From Acidobacteriota bacterium (GTDB lineage: Bacteria; Acidobacteriota; Terriglobia; Bryobacterales; Bryobacteraceae): a stretch of DNA of 39,354 bases. The notes beneath the pieces were generated by a model, which saw only the letters and a program-made list of their open reading frames with translations, was not told the DNA's origin and searched no databases. Below, one piece after another: positions 18,642-27,141 of the stretch. The first letter of the stretch is position 1. The number at the start of each line of letters is the position of its first letter. Location: positions 1 through 39,354 of the forward strand of contig QHXW01000159.1 of the NCBI GenBank assembly GCA_003223115.1. Reading direction: 5' to 3'. A program made the translations under genes and the position numbers.

Positions 18642-18746
18642 AACGCAGAGACGCAGAGACGCCGAGTTCTCTGAAAAATGATTAAGAAGATCGAGCGATT
18701 CTTCGGTAATCTGGTCTTCTCTCGGCGTCTCGGTGTCTCGGCGCTT
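18642..18746. repeat. Long imperfect palindrome of GAGACGC-type repeats
   Basis: The left arm at 18642-18666 (AACGCAGAGACGCAGAGACGC...GAG) is matched by the reverse complement of the right arm at 18721-18746 with only a few mismatches or single-base gaps, leaving a ~54-base loop. A further partial copy (AACGCCGAGAC) lies at 18624-18634. It occupies the moxR-DUF58 gap. GCAGAGACGC hairpins of this kind are often dispersed intergenic repeats. In RNA it would form a strong stem that could stabilise or attenuate the downstream part of the transcript. Confidence 0.75.
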
Positions 18747-18756
18747 CATCTTACGG

Positions 18757-19782
18757 TCACTCTCTCGGCGCAGGTTTCCACTCCAGCAGCTTACGCAGCA
18801 GATCGTCCTGGCGCATGCGGTCCGATTCCGCGTGAAAGTTCAGCAGAATGCGATGGCGCAAGATGGGTATAAACAGAGCCCGTATGTCCTCGTAAGCGAC
18901 GTGATAGCGGCCTTTCATCAGCGCACGCGCTTTTCCGGAGAGCACCAGGAACTGAGCGGCGCGTACGCTGGCGCCGTAATTCACATACTTCTGGATAAAG
19001 TCCGGGGCTGTCTCGTCGCGCGGGCGGGAAGCGCGCACCAGATCGATGGCGTATCGCGCCACTGATTCGGCGATGGGCACCATGCGCACCAGTTGCTGGA
19101 ATTCGAGGATCTCGCCCCCGTTAGTCACCGCATCTGCCTGCGCCACGTGCGTGGTTGTAGTCAGGTCCACGACTTGCAATTCCTCGTTGGGCGTCAGGTA
19201 GTCGAGGACGGTGTTGAACAGGAATCGATCGAGTTGGGCTTCGGGCAGAGGATAAGTGCCCTCCAGTTCAATGGGGTTCTGTGTGGCCAGCACGAAGAAA
19301 GGCCCAGGCAGCTTGTAATTGTTCCCGCGAACGGTGCAAGCCAGCTCCTGCATGGCTTCGAGCAGCGCCGATTGTGTTTTGGGCGGAGTGCGGTTGATCT
19401 CATCGGCCAGCAGCACATTCGTGAAGATCGGGCCTTTGACAAAGGTCCAGGTGCGGTGCCCCGTGGTGGTGTCTTCCTCGATGATGTCGGTTCCAGTGAT
19501 GTCGGAAGGCATCAGATCCGGCGTGAATTGAATGCGGCGGAACACCAGGCCCAAGGTCTGAGCCAGGGTTCGCACCAGCAGCGTCTTGGCCGTGCCCGGC
19601 AGACCGGTGATCAGGCAGTGGCCGCCCACAAACAGCCCGATCATTATCTGTTCCAGCACTTCATCCTGGCCCACGATCACGCGCCGGACCTGCCGGATGA
19701 TTTCGCCTTCGACCTCGCGAAAGCGACCGATCCGGCCCTTCAAATCTTCTGCGTCCAACTGCGGCGTCACTAAAGTCGACAT
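18757..19782 (-). CDS. MoxR-family AAA+ ATPase
   Basis: 341 residues from the ATG at 19782. The frame is open for 60 more codons upstream, but these overlap the preceding gene and have no homology-like content, while MoxR proteins start where chosen here. Walker A GLPGTAKT, Walker B as LLADEINRTPPKTQSALLEAMQE, sensor-1 ATQNPIELEGTYPLPEAQLDRF, and the C-terminal lid are all present. MoxR ATPases act as chaperones that mature vWA-domain partners, often by inserting metal ions or assembling complexes; DUF58 and BatA-type vWA proteins are the usual clients and both lie just downstream. Its start is 22 bases after the TPR-peptidase stop. Cytoplasmic. Confidence 0.95.
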   Translation of the reverse strand: MSTLVTPQLDAEDLKGRIGRFREVEGEIIRQVRRVIVGQDEVLEQIMIGLFVGGHCLITGLPGTAKTLLVRTLAQTLGLVFRRIQFTPDLMPSDITGTDIIEEDTTTGHRTWTFVKGPIFTNVLLADEINRTPPKTQSALLEAMQELACTVRGNNYKLPGPFFVLATQNPIELEGTYPLPEAQLDRFLFNTVLDYLTPNEELQVVDLTTTTHVAQADAVTNGGEILEFQQLVRMVPIAESVARYAIDLVRASRPRDETAPDFIQKYVNYGASVRAAQFLVLSGKARALMKGRYHVAYEDIRALFIPILRHRILLNFHAESDRMRQDDLLRKLLEWKPAPRE

Positions 19783-19804
19783 GAGTTGCGTTCCGTTTCC
19801 GTTC

Positions 19805-21976
19805 CTATTTGCCTTGTTCCGATTGCATGATCTCGAGCAGTAATTTCTGTGCCGGCCTGAAACCTGGTGCCTCCTCGAGCGCTGCCAGCAGTTCGTCTCG
19901 CGCAACGTCGGGCCGGTTGGCGCGGCGGTAGGCTCGTGCCAGATTGTAATGCGAGGCCGCAAGGTCGATCGGTTTTTCGGCTAGCGCCGCGCGATACTCG
20001 CGGATTGCACCTTCCACATTGTTGTCAGCCATCCAGAGATCGCCCAGCCGCCGGTGCAGCTCCTCATCCACCAGATCGATGAAATTCAGACGGTCGAGCG
20101 CGCGGGCGGCTTCGCTATTTTTGCCGGCCTCCGCGAGCAAGGTCGCCAGCCTCTTCAGTGTCTCGGGATTGCGCCCGCCCATCCTGGCATATTGCTCGAG
20201 TTCCCCAATTGCTGCAGGCTTGTTGTTGAGCGCGGCATAAGCATCCGCCCGGAACTCATAGAGATTGCCGGCCTCGACGTAGTCAGGGTAGATGTCGCGG
20301 ATGCCGTTGCTTTTGTCGAGCACTTGTTGCCAATCATTTGAGCGCGCGAGGCCCGCAACCTCCTTGACTCCTTTGTGCCAGTCCTCAAAACCATCCACGA
20401 CCTTCTTGGTTTCGGCATCCAGCGCCGCGAAGAAACGCTTGTCGAATTCCTCGGGTGTCAGCGCCAGTTCCTTCTGGATCACGTCGGGAGTGGTCATGTT
20501 GGCGCCGAAATCGTGCATCATGGCCAGCAGCTTGGCGTAACTCCACTCGTGCGCGATGAAGCCGCAGATGCGCCCGGCTTGATAGTAGGAGACCACCACC
20601 TGGCTGGGATAACTGGGATGCACAAAGCCGCGATCAAGTTCCGTCACAGGCAATAATTTTTTGTGCTTGAGCGCGCCGATCACCTGAGCATCAAGACGAT
20701 CGCCCCACTCGGATGAGACTTCGGTCTCCTCGTAAACCGCCATGCCTTCGGTGAACCAGCGCGGCACGCGGTGCTGGGTGGCTGACAGGACGTACACGTG
20801 GCTGAGTTCATGCCACATCGTACTAGCCCAATGAAAGCTGCCCGGCTTGCGGCCCGACGGGCTGTCCATCGCCACCACGTAACCGAACGTCACGCCCAGC
20901 GCTCCAAGCCCTGGAAGTCCCATGGTGCGCACGGCGAAATCCTCATGGTCGGGATAGACTTCCAACTGAACCGGCCGGTCGAGCTTGAAGGCGTACTTCT
21001 TCTGGTATGTGGTGATCGCGCGCTTCAGTTCCGCCTCGAAATAGGGGCGCAGCAAATCGGCTTCTTTCTTGTGCAGCTTGAGAATAGTGTTGCCGGTCCG
21101 GAACGTGACGTAATTCTTATAACTGTCGAGCAAACGCAGCGAGTTCACCGTCGCGGCATCGCGATAGTGATTGGCATAACACTGCTCGAGCTGCTCGCGT
21201 GCTTCGTCATCTTGTCCCAGGCGCATCAGGTTGACGCCGAGCTGAGACCGCGCGCTCCATAGGTCCGGCTTGAGCTCGAGCGCTTTGCGGTAGAAGCGGA
21301 TGCCTTCCTCATAGCGCCGGTTCAGGATCAAGAAATGGCCGCCCAGCGCGTAGGCGTCGCCATAGCGTGGATCGTTTTCGAGAATCCGGCCGATCCACGG
21401 AGTGTCCGTGCGATCGTTGAGCCAGTCGATGGAGGCGCGGACGGCCATGGCATCGAGTGCCTGGGGCAAGATAGCCAGCGCCTTGTCGGCCTGCTCCCCG
21501 GCTTTTTGTGGATCGTTGTCTTCGAGCGCCAGGCGAGCCAGCAGGACGCGTGCTTCCGTCAATTTTGGATCAGCCGCCAGCGCCTGCTCGGCGAATTCCA
21601 CGGCCTTGGCCTCGAATCCATCCGCAGCGACAATCGCCAGACCCAGCAGTGCGCCGGCGTGGTTCTTCTTGATTTCGATTGCTTCATGAAACAGGGTTGC
21701 CGCGTCTTCTCTGTTGAAACGCTCGAGCAGCAACCTGCCCCAGCGCACCTTATAGTCGGGATTCTTAGGGTGCGCAACCACCAGCACGCGAAAAGACTCG
21801 TTGGCTGCATCGTAGCGCTTGGCTTTCCACAGCGTCTCGGCCTGCTCGAGCGTCTGGGCGTGGAGCGCCGCAACGGCTAACACGACAAAAGCACAAGTTT
21901 GAAGAGTCAGAGTCGCCATGCTCATGTGCCGCATTCTCGCGATCCCGGCATCGCGCCGTTGGAATTCCAGCCTCAC
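19805..21976 (-). CDS. TPR protein with peptidase MA-like (gluzincin) domain
   Basis: 723 residues. A signal peptide or anchor lies at about 20-41 (core CAFVVLAVAALHA). N-terminal TPRs span about 42-290, then a zinc-peptidase domain about 310-520 with HELSH (His389, Glu390, His393) and WFTEG providing the third ligand Glu410, as in the peptidase MA / DUF1570 family. More TPRs follow (about 560-720). The GTG at 21976 is supported by GAGGAG 8 bases upstream and by the GTGA overlap with the preceding stop; ATGs at 21934 and 21925 are possible but lack a ribosome site. All catalytic residues are present, so it is probably an active extracytoplasmic protease scaffolded by TPRs. Confidence 0.87.
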   Translation of the reverse strand: MRLEFQRRDAGIARMRHMSMATLTLQTCAFVVLAVAALHAQTLEQAETLWKAKRYDAANESFRVLVVAHPKNPDYKVRWGRLLLERFNREDAATLFHEAIEIKKNHAGALLGLAIVAADGFEAKAVEFAEQALAADPKLTEARVLLARLALEDNDPQKAGEQADKALAILPQALDAMAVRASIDWLNDRTDTPWIGRILENDPRYGDAYALGGHFLILNRRYEEGIRFYRKALELKPDLWSARSQLGVNLMRLGQDDEAREQLEQCYANHYRDAATVNSLRLLDSYKNYVTFRTGNTILKLHKKEADLLRPYFEAELKRAITTYQKKYAFKLDRPVQLEVYPDHEDFAVRTMGLPGLGALGVTFGYVVAMDSPSGRKPGSFHWASTMWHELSHVYVLSATQHRVPRWFTEGMAVYEETEVSSEWGDRLDAQVIGALKHKKLLPVTELDRGFVHPSYPSQVVVSYYQAGRICGFIAHEWSYAKLLAMMHDFGANMTTPDVIQKELALTPEEFDKRFFAALDAETKKVVDGFEDWHKGVKEVAGLARSNDWQQVLDKSNGIRDIYPDYVEAGNLYEFRADAYAALNNKPAAIGELEQYARMGGRNPETLKRLATLLAEAGKNSEAARALDRLNFIDLVDEELHRRLGDLWMADNNVEGAIREYRAALAEKPIDLAASHYNLARAYRRANRPDVARDELLAALEEAPGFRPAQKLLLEIMQSEQGK

Positions 21977-22965
21977 TTATCCAGCTCCTCTTGCGTTTGG
22001 GCCAGCTCAACGAGCAGCGCCGTGAGCTGTTTCTTATAGTCCTCGGGCGCGAGGGCCGCCTTGCGATATTTCAACTCATCGATCTGCTGTTCGAGCTGAT
22101 CTTTCTTCGTGACCAGTTCCCGTTTGCGGGGATCGTTGGCCATGGCCTTTGCCGCAGCCAATCGCACCACAGGCAGTGCCCCGGCTCTGAGACTCTCACT
22201 GTCTTGCGATGAGGGTGTGCGTACACCCGCGCCCTTGCCCGTGTCCTCGAGCAGCGGATGTTCGGTGGCCAACCGCTTCTGCGAATCGTAGTATTCCGTC
22301 GCTTTGTGCTCGGCGTAGCGGAAAGCTTCGAGCGCCGAGATGGTCTCGTTTTTGTCCGCGTCCGCGGCTGCGTCGCGCAGCGCTTCCACCCAATAGCGGG
22401 CGAAAACCGTGGCGTTTTTTTCCGAACCTGATTTTGTGGCCGTGATCAGCACCCGATTATCTTTACGCAAGGCGTCAATGGAGGCGCCGCTCGCGCTAGT
22501 CATGTTCACTACGAGCTGGCGTGTTGCAGGCACGCGGTTGAGCAGAGTGCCGAGTTCCGCCGCCGAAAGATCCGGACCCGGCAGATTGATCTTATATTCG
22601 ACGCCATCGTAACTCCCGTGGCCGATGATCATCACGACCAACACATCACCGGGCCGCGCCTCGCGCGCGATTTTTTCCATTGCCGTGCGCACGTTGGCGC
22701 GCGCGGCGTCTGGACCTTTGAGCGTCGAGATCTTCGCATCGCGTCCCTCGGATTTCAAAATCGAGTCCAGCTCCGAGGCCCACTGCGCGAATCGCTGTTC
22801 ATAATCCGGCTCGCCGCCAAGTCCGGCTATGGTGACATAAAAGGTAGCCGCCGAACAGGTCATGCCGCCGGCGAGCAACATCGGAAGCAGCCTGAACGAG
22901 CTTAATCGCTGAACGAAAGCAGCCAACCGATTTACGGGCCTGCCCGTGCCCGGGCGTTGCGCCAT
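21973..22965 (-). CDS. Secreted caspase/legumain-like protein, catalytic Cys apparently Ser
   Basis: 330 residues from the ATG at 22965, 5 bases after the vWA gene stop; upstream in-frame ATGs overlap that gene. A hydrophobic signal or anchor (about 25-42, SSFRLLPMLLAGGMTCSAA) precedes a caspase-like alpha/beta domain (43-235). The His motif is clear (VVMIIGHGSYDG, His116-Gly117). The strand that should end in Cys-x-Ser-Gly instead reads NMTSASG (154-160), so the nucleophile position appears to be Ser157. The C-terminal 60 residues form a coiled coil (LVTKKDQLEQQIDELKYRK). It is either a pseudo-peptidase acting as a binding module or a serine variant. The stop overlaps the next start (GTGA). 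Confidence 0.8.
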   Translation of the reverse strand: MAQRPGTGRPVNRLAAFVQRLSSFRLLPMLLAGGMTCSAATFYVTIAGLGGEPDYEQRFAQWASELDSILKSEGRDAKISTLKGPDAARANVRTAMEKIAREARPGDVLVVMIIGHGSYDGVEYKINLPGPDLSAAELGTLLNRVPATRQLVVNMTSASGASIDALRKDNRVLITATKSGSEKNATVFARYWVEALRDAAADADKNETISALEAFRYAEHKATEYYDSQKRLATEHPLLEDTGKGAGVRTPSSQDSESLRAGALPVVRLAAAKAMANDPRKRELVTKKDQLEQQIDELKYRKAALAPEDYKKQLTALLVELAQTQEELDK

Positions 22966-22970
22966 CACAC

Positions 22971-25220
22971 TCACACCACACCCCACTTGCGCCGCAAGAC
23001 CCATTCCGAACCGCGCAACAGCAGCGCTGCCAGAAAAACCGCCGGCATATCCCAAAGGTCCTTGGTCTCGCGCGTAGTGATTCCGGCCTCGGAGTACGAG
23101 ATGTCGTTCGCTAGACGCGACGCGCGGTTAGCCGGATAGTAGCGCCCGCCGGTCTCCTCCGCCAGTTTCTCGAGCAATTCGCGATTCTGCGTCTGACGGA
23201 AGTTCTCAGCCACGCCATCTTCTCGGCGGAACACCACGATGTCGTGGCCAGTCTCTTCCTGTCCGCGGCGCACGGTCACTTCGCCCATGTAAGAGCCGGT
23301 TTTTTCCGCCGTCCATTCTCCTGTATAGACGCCGGGCTCGAGCGGCTCGGGCCGTAATGAAACTGTGTCCGACACGCCGTTCGGCCCCACGATATGCGCG
23401 TCAACGGTGGCGTTCGATACCGGCTGGAATGTCTTGTCCCGCGCTTCGACGCGCAGCCGCACATGCGTTTCGTCGTCCAGAATCGGATGTGGAGTCGAGG
23501 CCATCACCCGTCCTGGAGTATCGGCGACCAGCCAGCGCAGCAGTTGCTGCCAGAACATTTCATGCGTGCGCTCTTCATGCGGCAGCAACATCTGCCAGCG
23601 CCAGCTTCCGCTGGTTGCGAATAGCGCGGTACGCCCGCGACCGTAGTTCTCAATCGCCAATAGCGGCAGCCTGCGACGGCCCGCGGCATTCATTTCGAGC
23701 AGCATCACGGCGCCTGGTTTGGCCTCGCCAACTTGCTGGTAATCGGCAAGCTGCGGCATCTTTTTCCAGCGCTCGATGTTTCGCAGTGGATCATCGTCGA
23801 GCCTGCAAATGAGGCTGTCCCGGCCCTGGGGCGCGAGCGCCGGGTTCGCTGCGTCACGGTGAAATGTCCCGGTGTTTTCACCTACGCGCACCGGCAACAA
23901 CTCGGCCAGTGGCGAATGTGCGTAGCCGCCGTCGCTGAGCGCGGCGCGACCGCCGAGGAACAGAACGCCTCCACCACGGCGGTCGGCGAATTCCCGGATG
24001 GACCGCTGCTGCTGGGCATTGAAGTAACCCGCTTCCACGCTTCCGATAATCAAACCGTCGTACGCGAACAGGTCTTCTGCTTTCGAGGTGAAACCATCTT
24101 CCAGCTCTTTGGGGTTCTGGATTCCCTGGCGATAAATCTTGTTCTGCGTGGTCCGCACCATCGAAATCAGTTCGAGGCTGCGATCATCCTCCACGGCGCG
24201 CCGGAGAAACTTGTACTCCCAGCGCGGTTCGCCTTCTACGTACAGGATGTGCGCCTTGGCTGAGGTGACGTTCACCAGACGCGTCAAGCCATTGTTCTTG
24301 AAATTTTCTTCGCCCGGCAAGGGCTCCATCGCAAACTGAAACGTCCTGGGCCCGGCCCGGCCCGCGTTGAAGACGATATGTTCGGTCTGCGCCGCGCCGT
24401 CCGATTTGAGAACTACTTCGCGCGAGGCGAGCACCCTAGAGCCCTCATGAACCGTTAGCCGCGCTTTGCCGTGTCCGTAGCCGTACTGGCGGAAAGTGAC
24501 TTCTGCGCTGATGCGGGAATCCGCGAGAGCACGCGCCGGTAAGGAGACGTCGGAAATTTCTATATCGCGCGAGAGGCGTTCGCGCCCGATTCCGACGGTA
24601 TGGACCGGCACGCGGGCCCGGCGGATCTGTTCAATGGTGTCGCGATCGATGCCGCCGGAATTGTCGCTGCCATCGCTCACCAACGCAACCGCTCCCAGCG
24701 GCAGGTTTGAATTTTCACCCAACACTTGCTCGAGGCTTGGGCCGATGCGCGTGGCCGGCGCGGAGCCTGCGAGCTGGTCCGTGCGGCTGATCCGCTCCAA
24801 ATCGCGCCCGAAACGGTACAGCCGCACCTGAAACTTGCCGGCAAGTGACTTTAATAGGCCGTTATCCAGGAGCCGTTTGACATCCGCGAGGCGGGTCGAG
24901 CCATTTTCCGGGATCGCCATGCTACGCGTATCATCCACCACCACGGCGATCACATTTTGCTGCGGCCGCAGTGTCGCAACGCTGAGGGCCGGATGCCACA
25001 ACAGGAACAGCACCAGGGCCACGAGCGCGGTTTGCAATATCCAGACGCCCGCCAGCCGCAATCCGGACAGCAATCCTTGATGACGATGAATTTGCCAGGC
25101 CAGCCAGCCAGCGCCGAGCGCCATCATGAGCCAGAGAGTCCACAACGGCCAAGGGGACAGAAAAACGAAATTCCCCCGTGAAAAAACGACCGGCGAATAC
25201 TTGAAAAAAAATTCGAACAT
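22971..25220 (-). CDS. vWA membrane protein with glutamine-amidotransferase-like region
   Basis: 749 residues. Two N-terminal membrane helices (about 26-42 and 55-75) are followed by a vWA domain with MIDAS-type VVDDTRSM (about 93-100) and VALVSDGSDNSGG. A class-I-GATase-like alpha/beta domain follows (about 335-560, with FAYDGLIIGSVEAG and GGGVLFLGGRAALSDGGYA). A beta domain comes next (about 590-680), and a last helix near 725-742. It is the large partner often found beside BatA and MoxR genes in Acidobacteriota and Planctomycetes; no enzyme activity is expected because the GATase Cys-His-Glu triad is not evident. Inner membrane with its bulk outside the cytoplasm. Confidence 0.85.
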   Translation of the reverse strand: MFEFFFKYSPVVFSRGNFVFLSPWPLWTLWLMMALGAGWLAWQIHRHQGLLSGLRLAGVWILQTALVALVLFLLWHPALSVATLRPQQNVIAVVVDDTRSMAIPENGSTRLADVKRLLDNGLLKSLAGKFQVRLYRFGRDLERISRTDQLAGSAPATRIGPSLEQVLGENSNLPLGAVALVSDGSDNSGGIDRDTIEQIRRARVPVHTVGIGRERLSRDIEISDVSLPARALADSRISAEVTFRQYGYGHGKARLTVHEGSRVLASREVVLKSDGAAQTEHIVFNAGRAGPRTFQFAMEPLPGEENFKNNGLTRLVNVTSAKAHILYVEGEPRWEYKFLRRAVEDDRSLELISMVRTTQNKIYRQGIQNPKELEDGFTSKAEDLFAYDGLIIGSVEAGYFNAQQQRSIREFADRRGGGVLFLGGRAALSDGGYAHSPLAELLPVRVGENTGTFHRDAANPALAPQGRDSLICRLDDDPLRNIERWKKMPQLADYQQVGEAKPGAVMLLEMNAAGRRRLPLLAIENYGRGRTALFATSGSWRWQMLLPHEERTHEMFWQQLLRWLVADTPGRVMASTPHPILDDETHVRLRVEARDKTFQPVSNATVDAHIVGPNGVSDTVSLRPEPLEPGVYTGEWTAEKTGSYMGEVTVRRGQEETGHDIVVFRREDGVAENFRQTQNRELLEKLAEETGGRYYPANRASRLANDISYSEAGITTRETKDLWDMPAVFLAALLLRGSEWVLRRKWGVV

Positions 25221-25239
25221 GAGACCCGGGTCGACGCAT

Positions 25240-25467
25240 TTACTGCCGGTGCGGTGTCACTCCATCGTCTTGATACGTCCCGCCGCTGCCGAAGGTAACG
25301 GTTCCCACGACCTGAATTTTCTGATTGGGGCTCTGGAGGGCTTTAAAGATGGCGTGACCCTGAAAAAGTTCGGCAGTCTGCCGTTCCTGCGGCACCCGCT
25401 GAACGATCGTTACGGCGAGGAACAAGAACGCGGCCAGGGAGGCACACAACCACGAGCGCAGGCGCAT
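25240..25467 (-). CDS. Small membrane-anchored hypothetical protein
   Basis: 75 residues. A basic start and one hydrophobic helix (RLRSWLCASLAAFLFLAVTIV) are followed by a polar tail ending in a Gly/Thr/Asp-rich segment (GTVTFGSGGTYQDDG). GAGGG lies 11 bases before the ATG at 25467. It sits 19 bases before the large vWA gene and 30 bases after the isomerase-like gene on the same strand, so it belongs to the same transcript. I do not recognise a family; it could be a small accessory of the vWA locus. Confidence 0.65.
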   Translation of the reverse strand: MRLRSWLCASLAAFLFLAVTIVQRVPQERQTAELFQGHAIFKALQSPNQKIQVVGTVTFGSGGTYQDDGVTPHRQ

Positions 25468-25497
25468 GAGAGAAACCCTCGTATGTCTCTCAGAATA

Positions 25498-26358
25498 TCA
25501 CGCGGCAACCAGCGCCTTCAGATTCCGCCCGCAGATCATGCTGCCCTTGTGCTTGTCGCCGCCCGGCCCAGGCCAGTGCGTCTCGAGACTGATGAAACCT
25601 TTGTAACCGTCGGCTCTTAGAGCCTCGATTTGTCCCTTCCAATCGATGCCGCACTCGCCGAACGGGCCGAATCTGGGCGTAGGGCCCTCCACGAAACAGT
25701 CTTTCGCATGCACGTGAACGATGCGGCTGATGGGCAGCAGCCGGTAGCCGTCCGGAAACGGATTTTCACCTGAAACCAAGGCGTTGCACGGGTCCCAGAC
25801 CACCTTGAGATGGGGATGGCTGACCGCGGCCAGCACCCGCGCTGTTTCCGCGGCCGTGGCGATGTTACAAGCCTGCTCGTTTTCAAGCCCGATGATCACA
25901 TCATGCTTCGCGGCTCTCTCCGCCAGACTGCCGAGCGCCGCCACAACGCGATCGAAACATTTCTCAGGCTCGACCGTCCGCCAATAAGAAAATACCCGCA
26001 AAATGTTTGCTCCCGTGCGTTTCGCAATTTCGAATGCGCGTTCGGTGAGCCGCGGCTGGTCTTCGTACGTGTGGGCCGAGGCAAACACGTCCTGCTGAAA
26101 TCGTTTGTCCACGACCGGCGCATCCGGCAGCACGCACTTGAGCAGCGGCGATGCAATGGAAATAATCTTGAACCCGCGGTTGCTGAGAATGCTCATGGCG
26201 CGGTCCAGTTCTTCGTTAGTGAGATCGATGATGTTTTTGCCGAACACCATGCGCAGCTCGGCCGCAGTCATACCAACTTCGGCCATGGAGCGCGCGGCGG
26301 CTTCGAGATCCGGCGAGAATTCGTCGGTTATGGCAGCGATGGGAAACAATTGGGGCAT
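25498..26358 (-). CDS. Sugar-phosphate isomerase/epimerase-like TIM-barrel protein
   Basis: 286 residues, a complete xylose-isomerase-like/AP-endonuclease-2 TIM barrel. Likely divalent-metal ligands of the family are visible in order: Glu in IIGLENEQACN, Asp in KVVWDPCNAL, His in IVHVHAKD, and Glu in FISLETHWPG. The ending motif resembles the keto-sugar epimerase and IolE/Hyi branch. Substrate cannot be named. No signal peptide, so cytoplasmic. It is the first gene of the minus-strand run that leads into the vWA/MoxR locus, with a 30-base gap to the next gene, but its role in that locus is not obvious and read-through may be incidental. Confidence 0.88.
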   Translation of the reverse strand: MPQLFPIAAITDEFSPDLEAAARSMAEVGMTAAELRMVFGKNIIDLTNEELDRAMSILSNRGFKIISIASPLLKCVLPDAPVVDKRFQQDVFASAHTYEDQPRLTERAFEIAKRTGANILRVFSYWRTVEPEKCFDRVVAALGSLAERAAKHDVIIGLENEQACNIATAAETARVLAAVSHPHLKVVWDPCNALVSGENPFPDGYRLLPISRIVHVHAKDCFVEGPTPRFGPFGECGIDWKGQIEALRADGYKGFISLETHWPGPGGDKHKGSMICGRNLKALVAA

Positions 26359-26379
26359 GAAGACGGCATTTTAGCGCAG

Positions 26380-26620
26380 CGCGATGAGGCCGTGATGGTC
26401 TTGTAAATTACGCTCGGCCGGCTCCGCGGAGGCGTAACAGCCACGTCGGCCCGCGATGCCTGTATTTTCAGTTACCAATTCGGTCCTCCGTTCGTGGCTG
26501 CAGAAAACAAACCTGTGATCGTCCCGGTGCGGGTGGGCGCAGGCTCGCACGCTGCGGCAAGCCGTCAAATGGGCCCAGAACACGCCACCACAGGATGATT
26601 CGAGAGTCGTGTGAGATGCT
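26380..26620. other. Non-coding stretch, nothing recognised
   Basis: No frame with coding character, no repeat and no RNA gene was seen between the isomerase-like gene and the glycosyltransferase remnant. It should hold the minus-strand promoter for the isomerase gene, but no convincing -35/-10 pair was found. Confidence 0.4.
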
Positions 26621-26624
26621 CTGA

Positions 26625-27141
26625 TCAGTCGTTATCCCGGTCTTCAACGAAGCGGAAGGTCTTCCGATTCTTCTAGGTTCTAGGAACCGTCCGATCAGTC
26701 CGATCTGTGCTCATACCGATTGCGAATACGAACTCGTCTTCGTGAACGATGGCAGCAGCGATGAGACCTTCCGGCTCCTGACGGGAGGCGGCCGCGAAGG
26801 ACCGTCGGATCAAAGCATTGGACTTCAGCCGCAATTTCGGCCATCAGGCGGCGATCACCGCCGGGCCCGATTTCGCCTCGGGCGCAGCGGTAGTGGTGAT
26901 GGATGCGAACCTTCGGACCCGCCGGAACTGCTTCCGCAGATGCTGGACCTGTTCAAGTAGGGCTTAAGAGATGCCGCCGAGTGTCAGCAGCAATCCGGCA
27001 ATGACGCTGAGCCTCAGAGGCAGGGCCGAGAACTAAACAATGGCAGGCGCGGATCAGCACGTAGAACGAGCCGTGATCCTGCCCGCAGCCACCGTTTACG
27101 ACCGGCCCCAATTCGATCTGGAACGCGTCGTCGGACGATGA
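26625..27141 (+). pseudogene. Family 2 glycosyltransferase remnant (polyprenyl-phosphate mannosyl/glucosyltransferase type)
   Basis: Pieces of a GT2 N-terminal domain appear in order but in different frames. From 26625 in one frame: SVVIPVFNEAEGLPILL, then CEYELVFVNDGSSDETFRLL. From about 26788 in the +1 frame: [18 protein letters not shown] and [11 protein letters not shown]. Back in the first frame from 26916: [14 protein letters not shown], then TAG at 26958. A TGA precedes the first piece at 26622. Downstream, a short frame ending RPQFDLERVVGR stops at 27139-27141 and overlaps the next pseudogene start as ATGA; it may be the C-terminus. Intact relatives are about 300 residues, so most of the membrane-helix part has been deleted. 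Clearly non-functional. Confidence 0.85.

Noticed and set aside
19783-19962. Sixty-residue N-terminal extension of the MoxR gene
   Set aside because: It overlaps the end of the TPR-peptidase gene, is Arg/Asn-rich without family similarity, and MoxR proteins normally begin at the ATG 19782.
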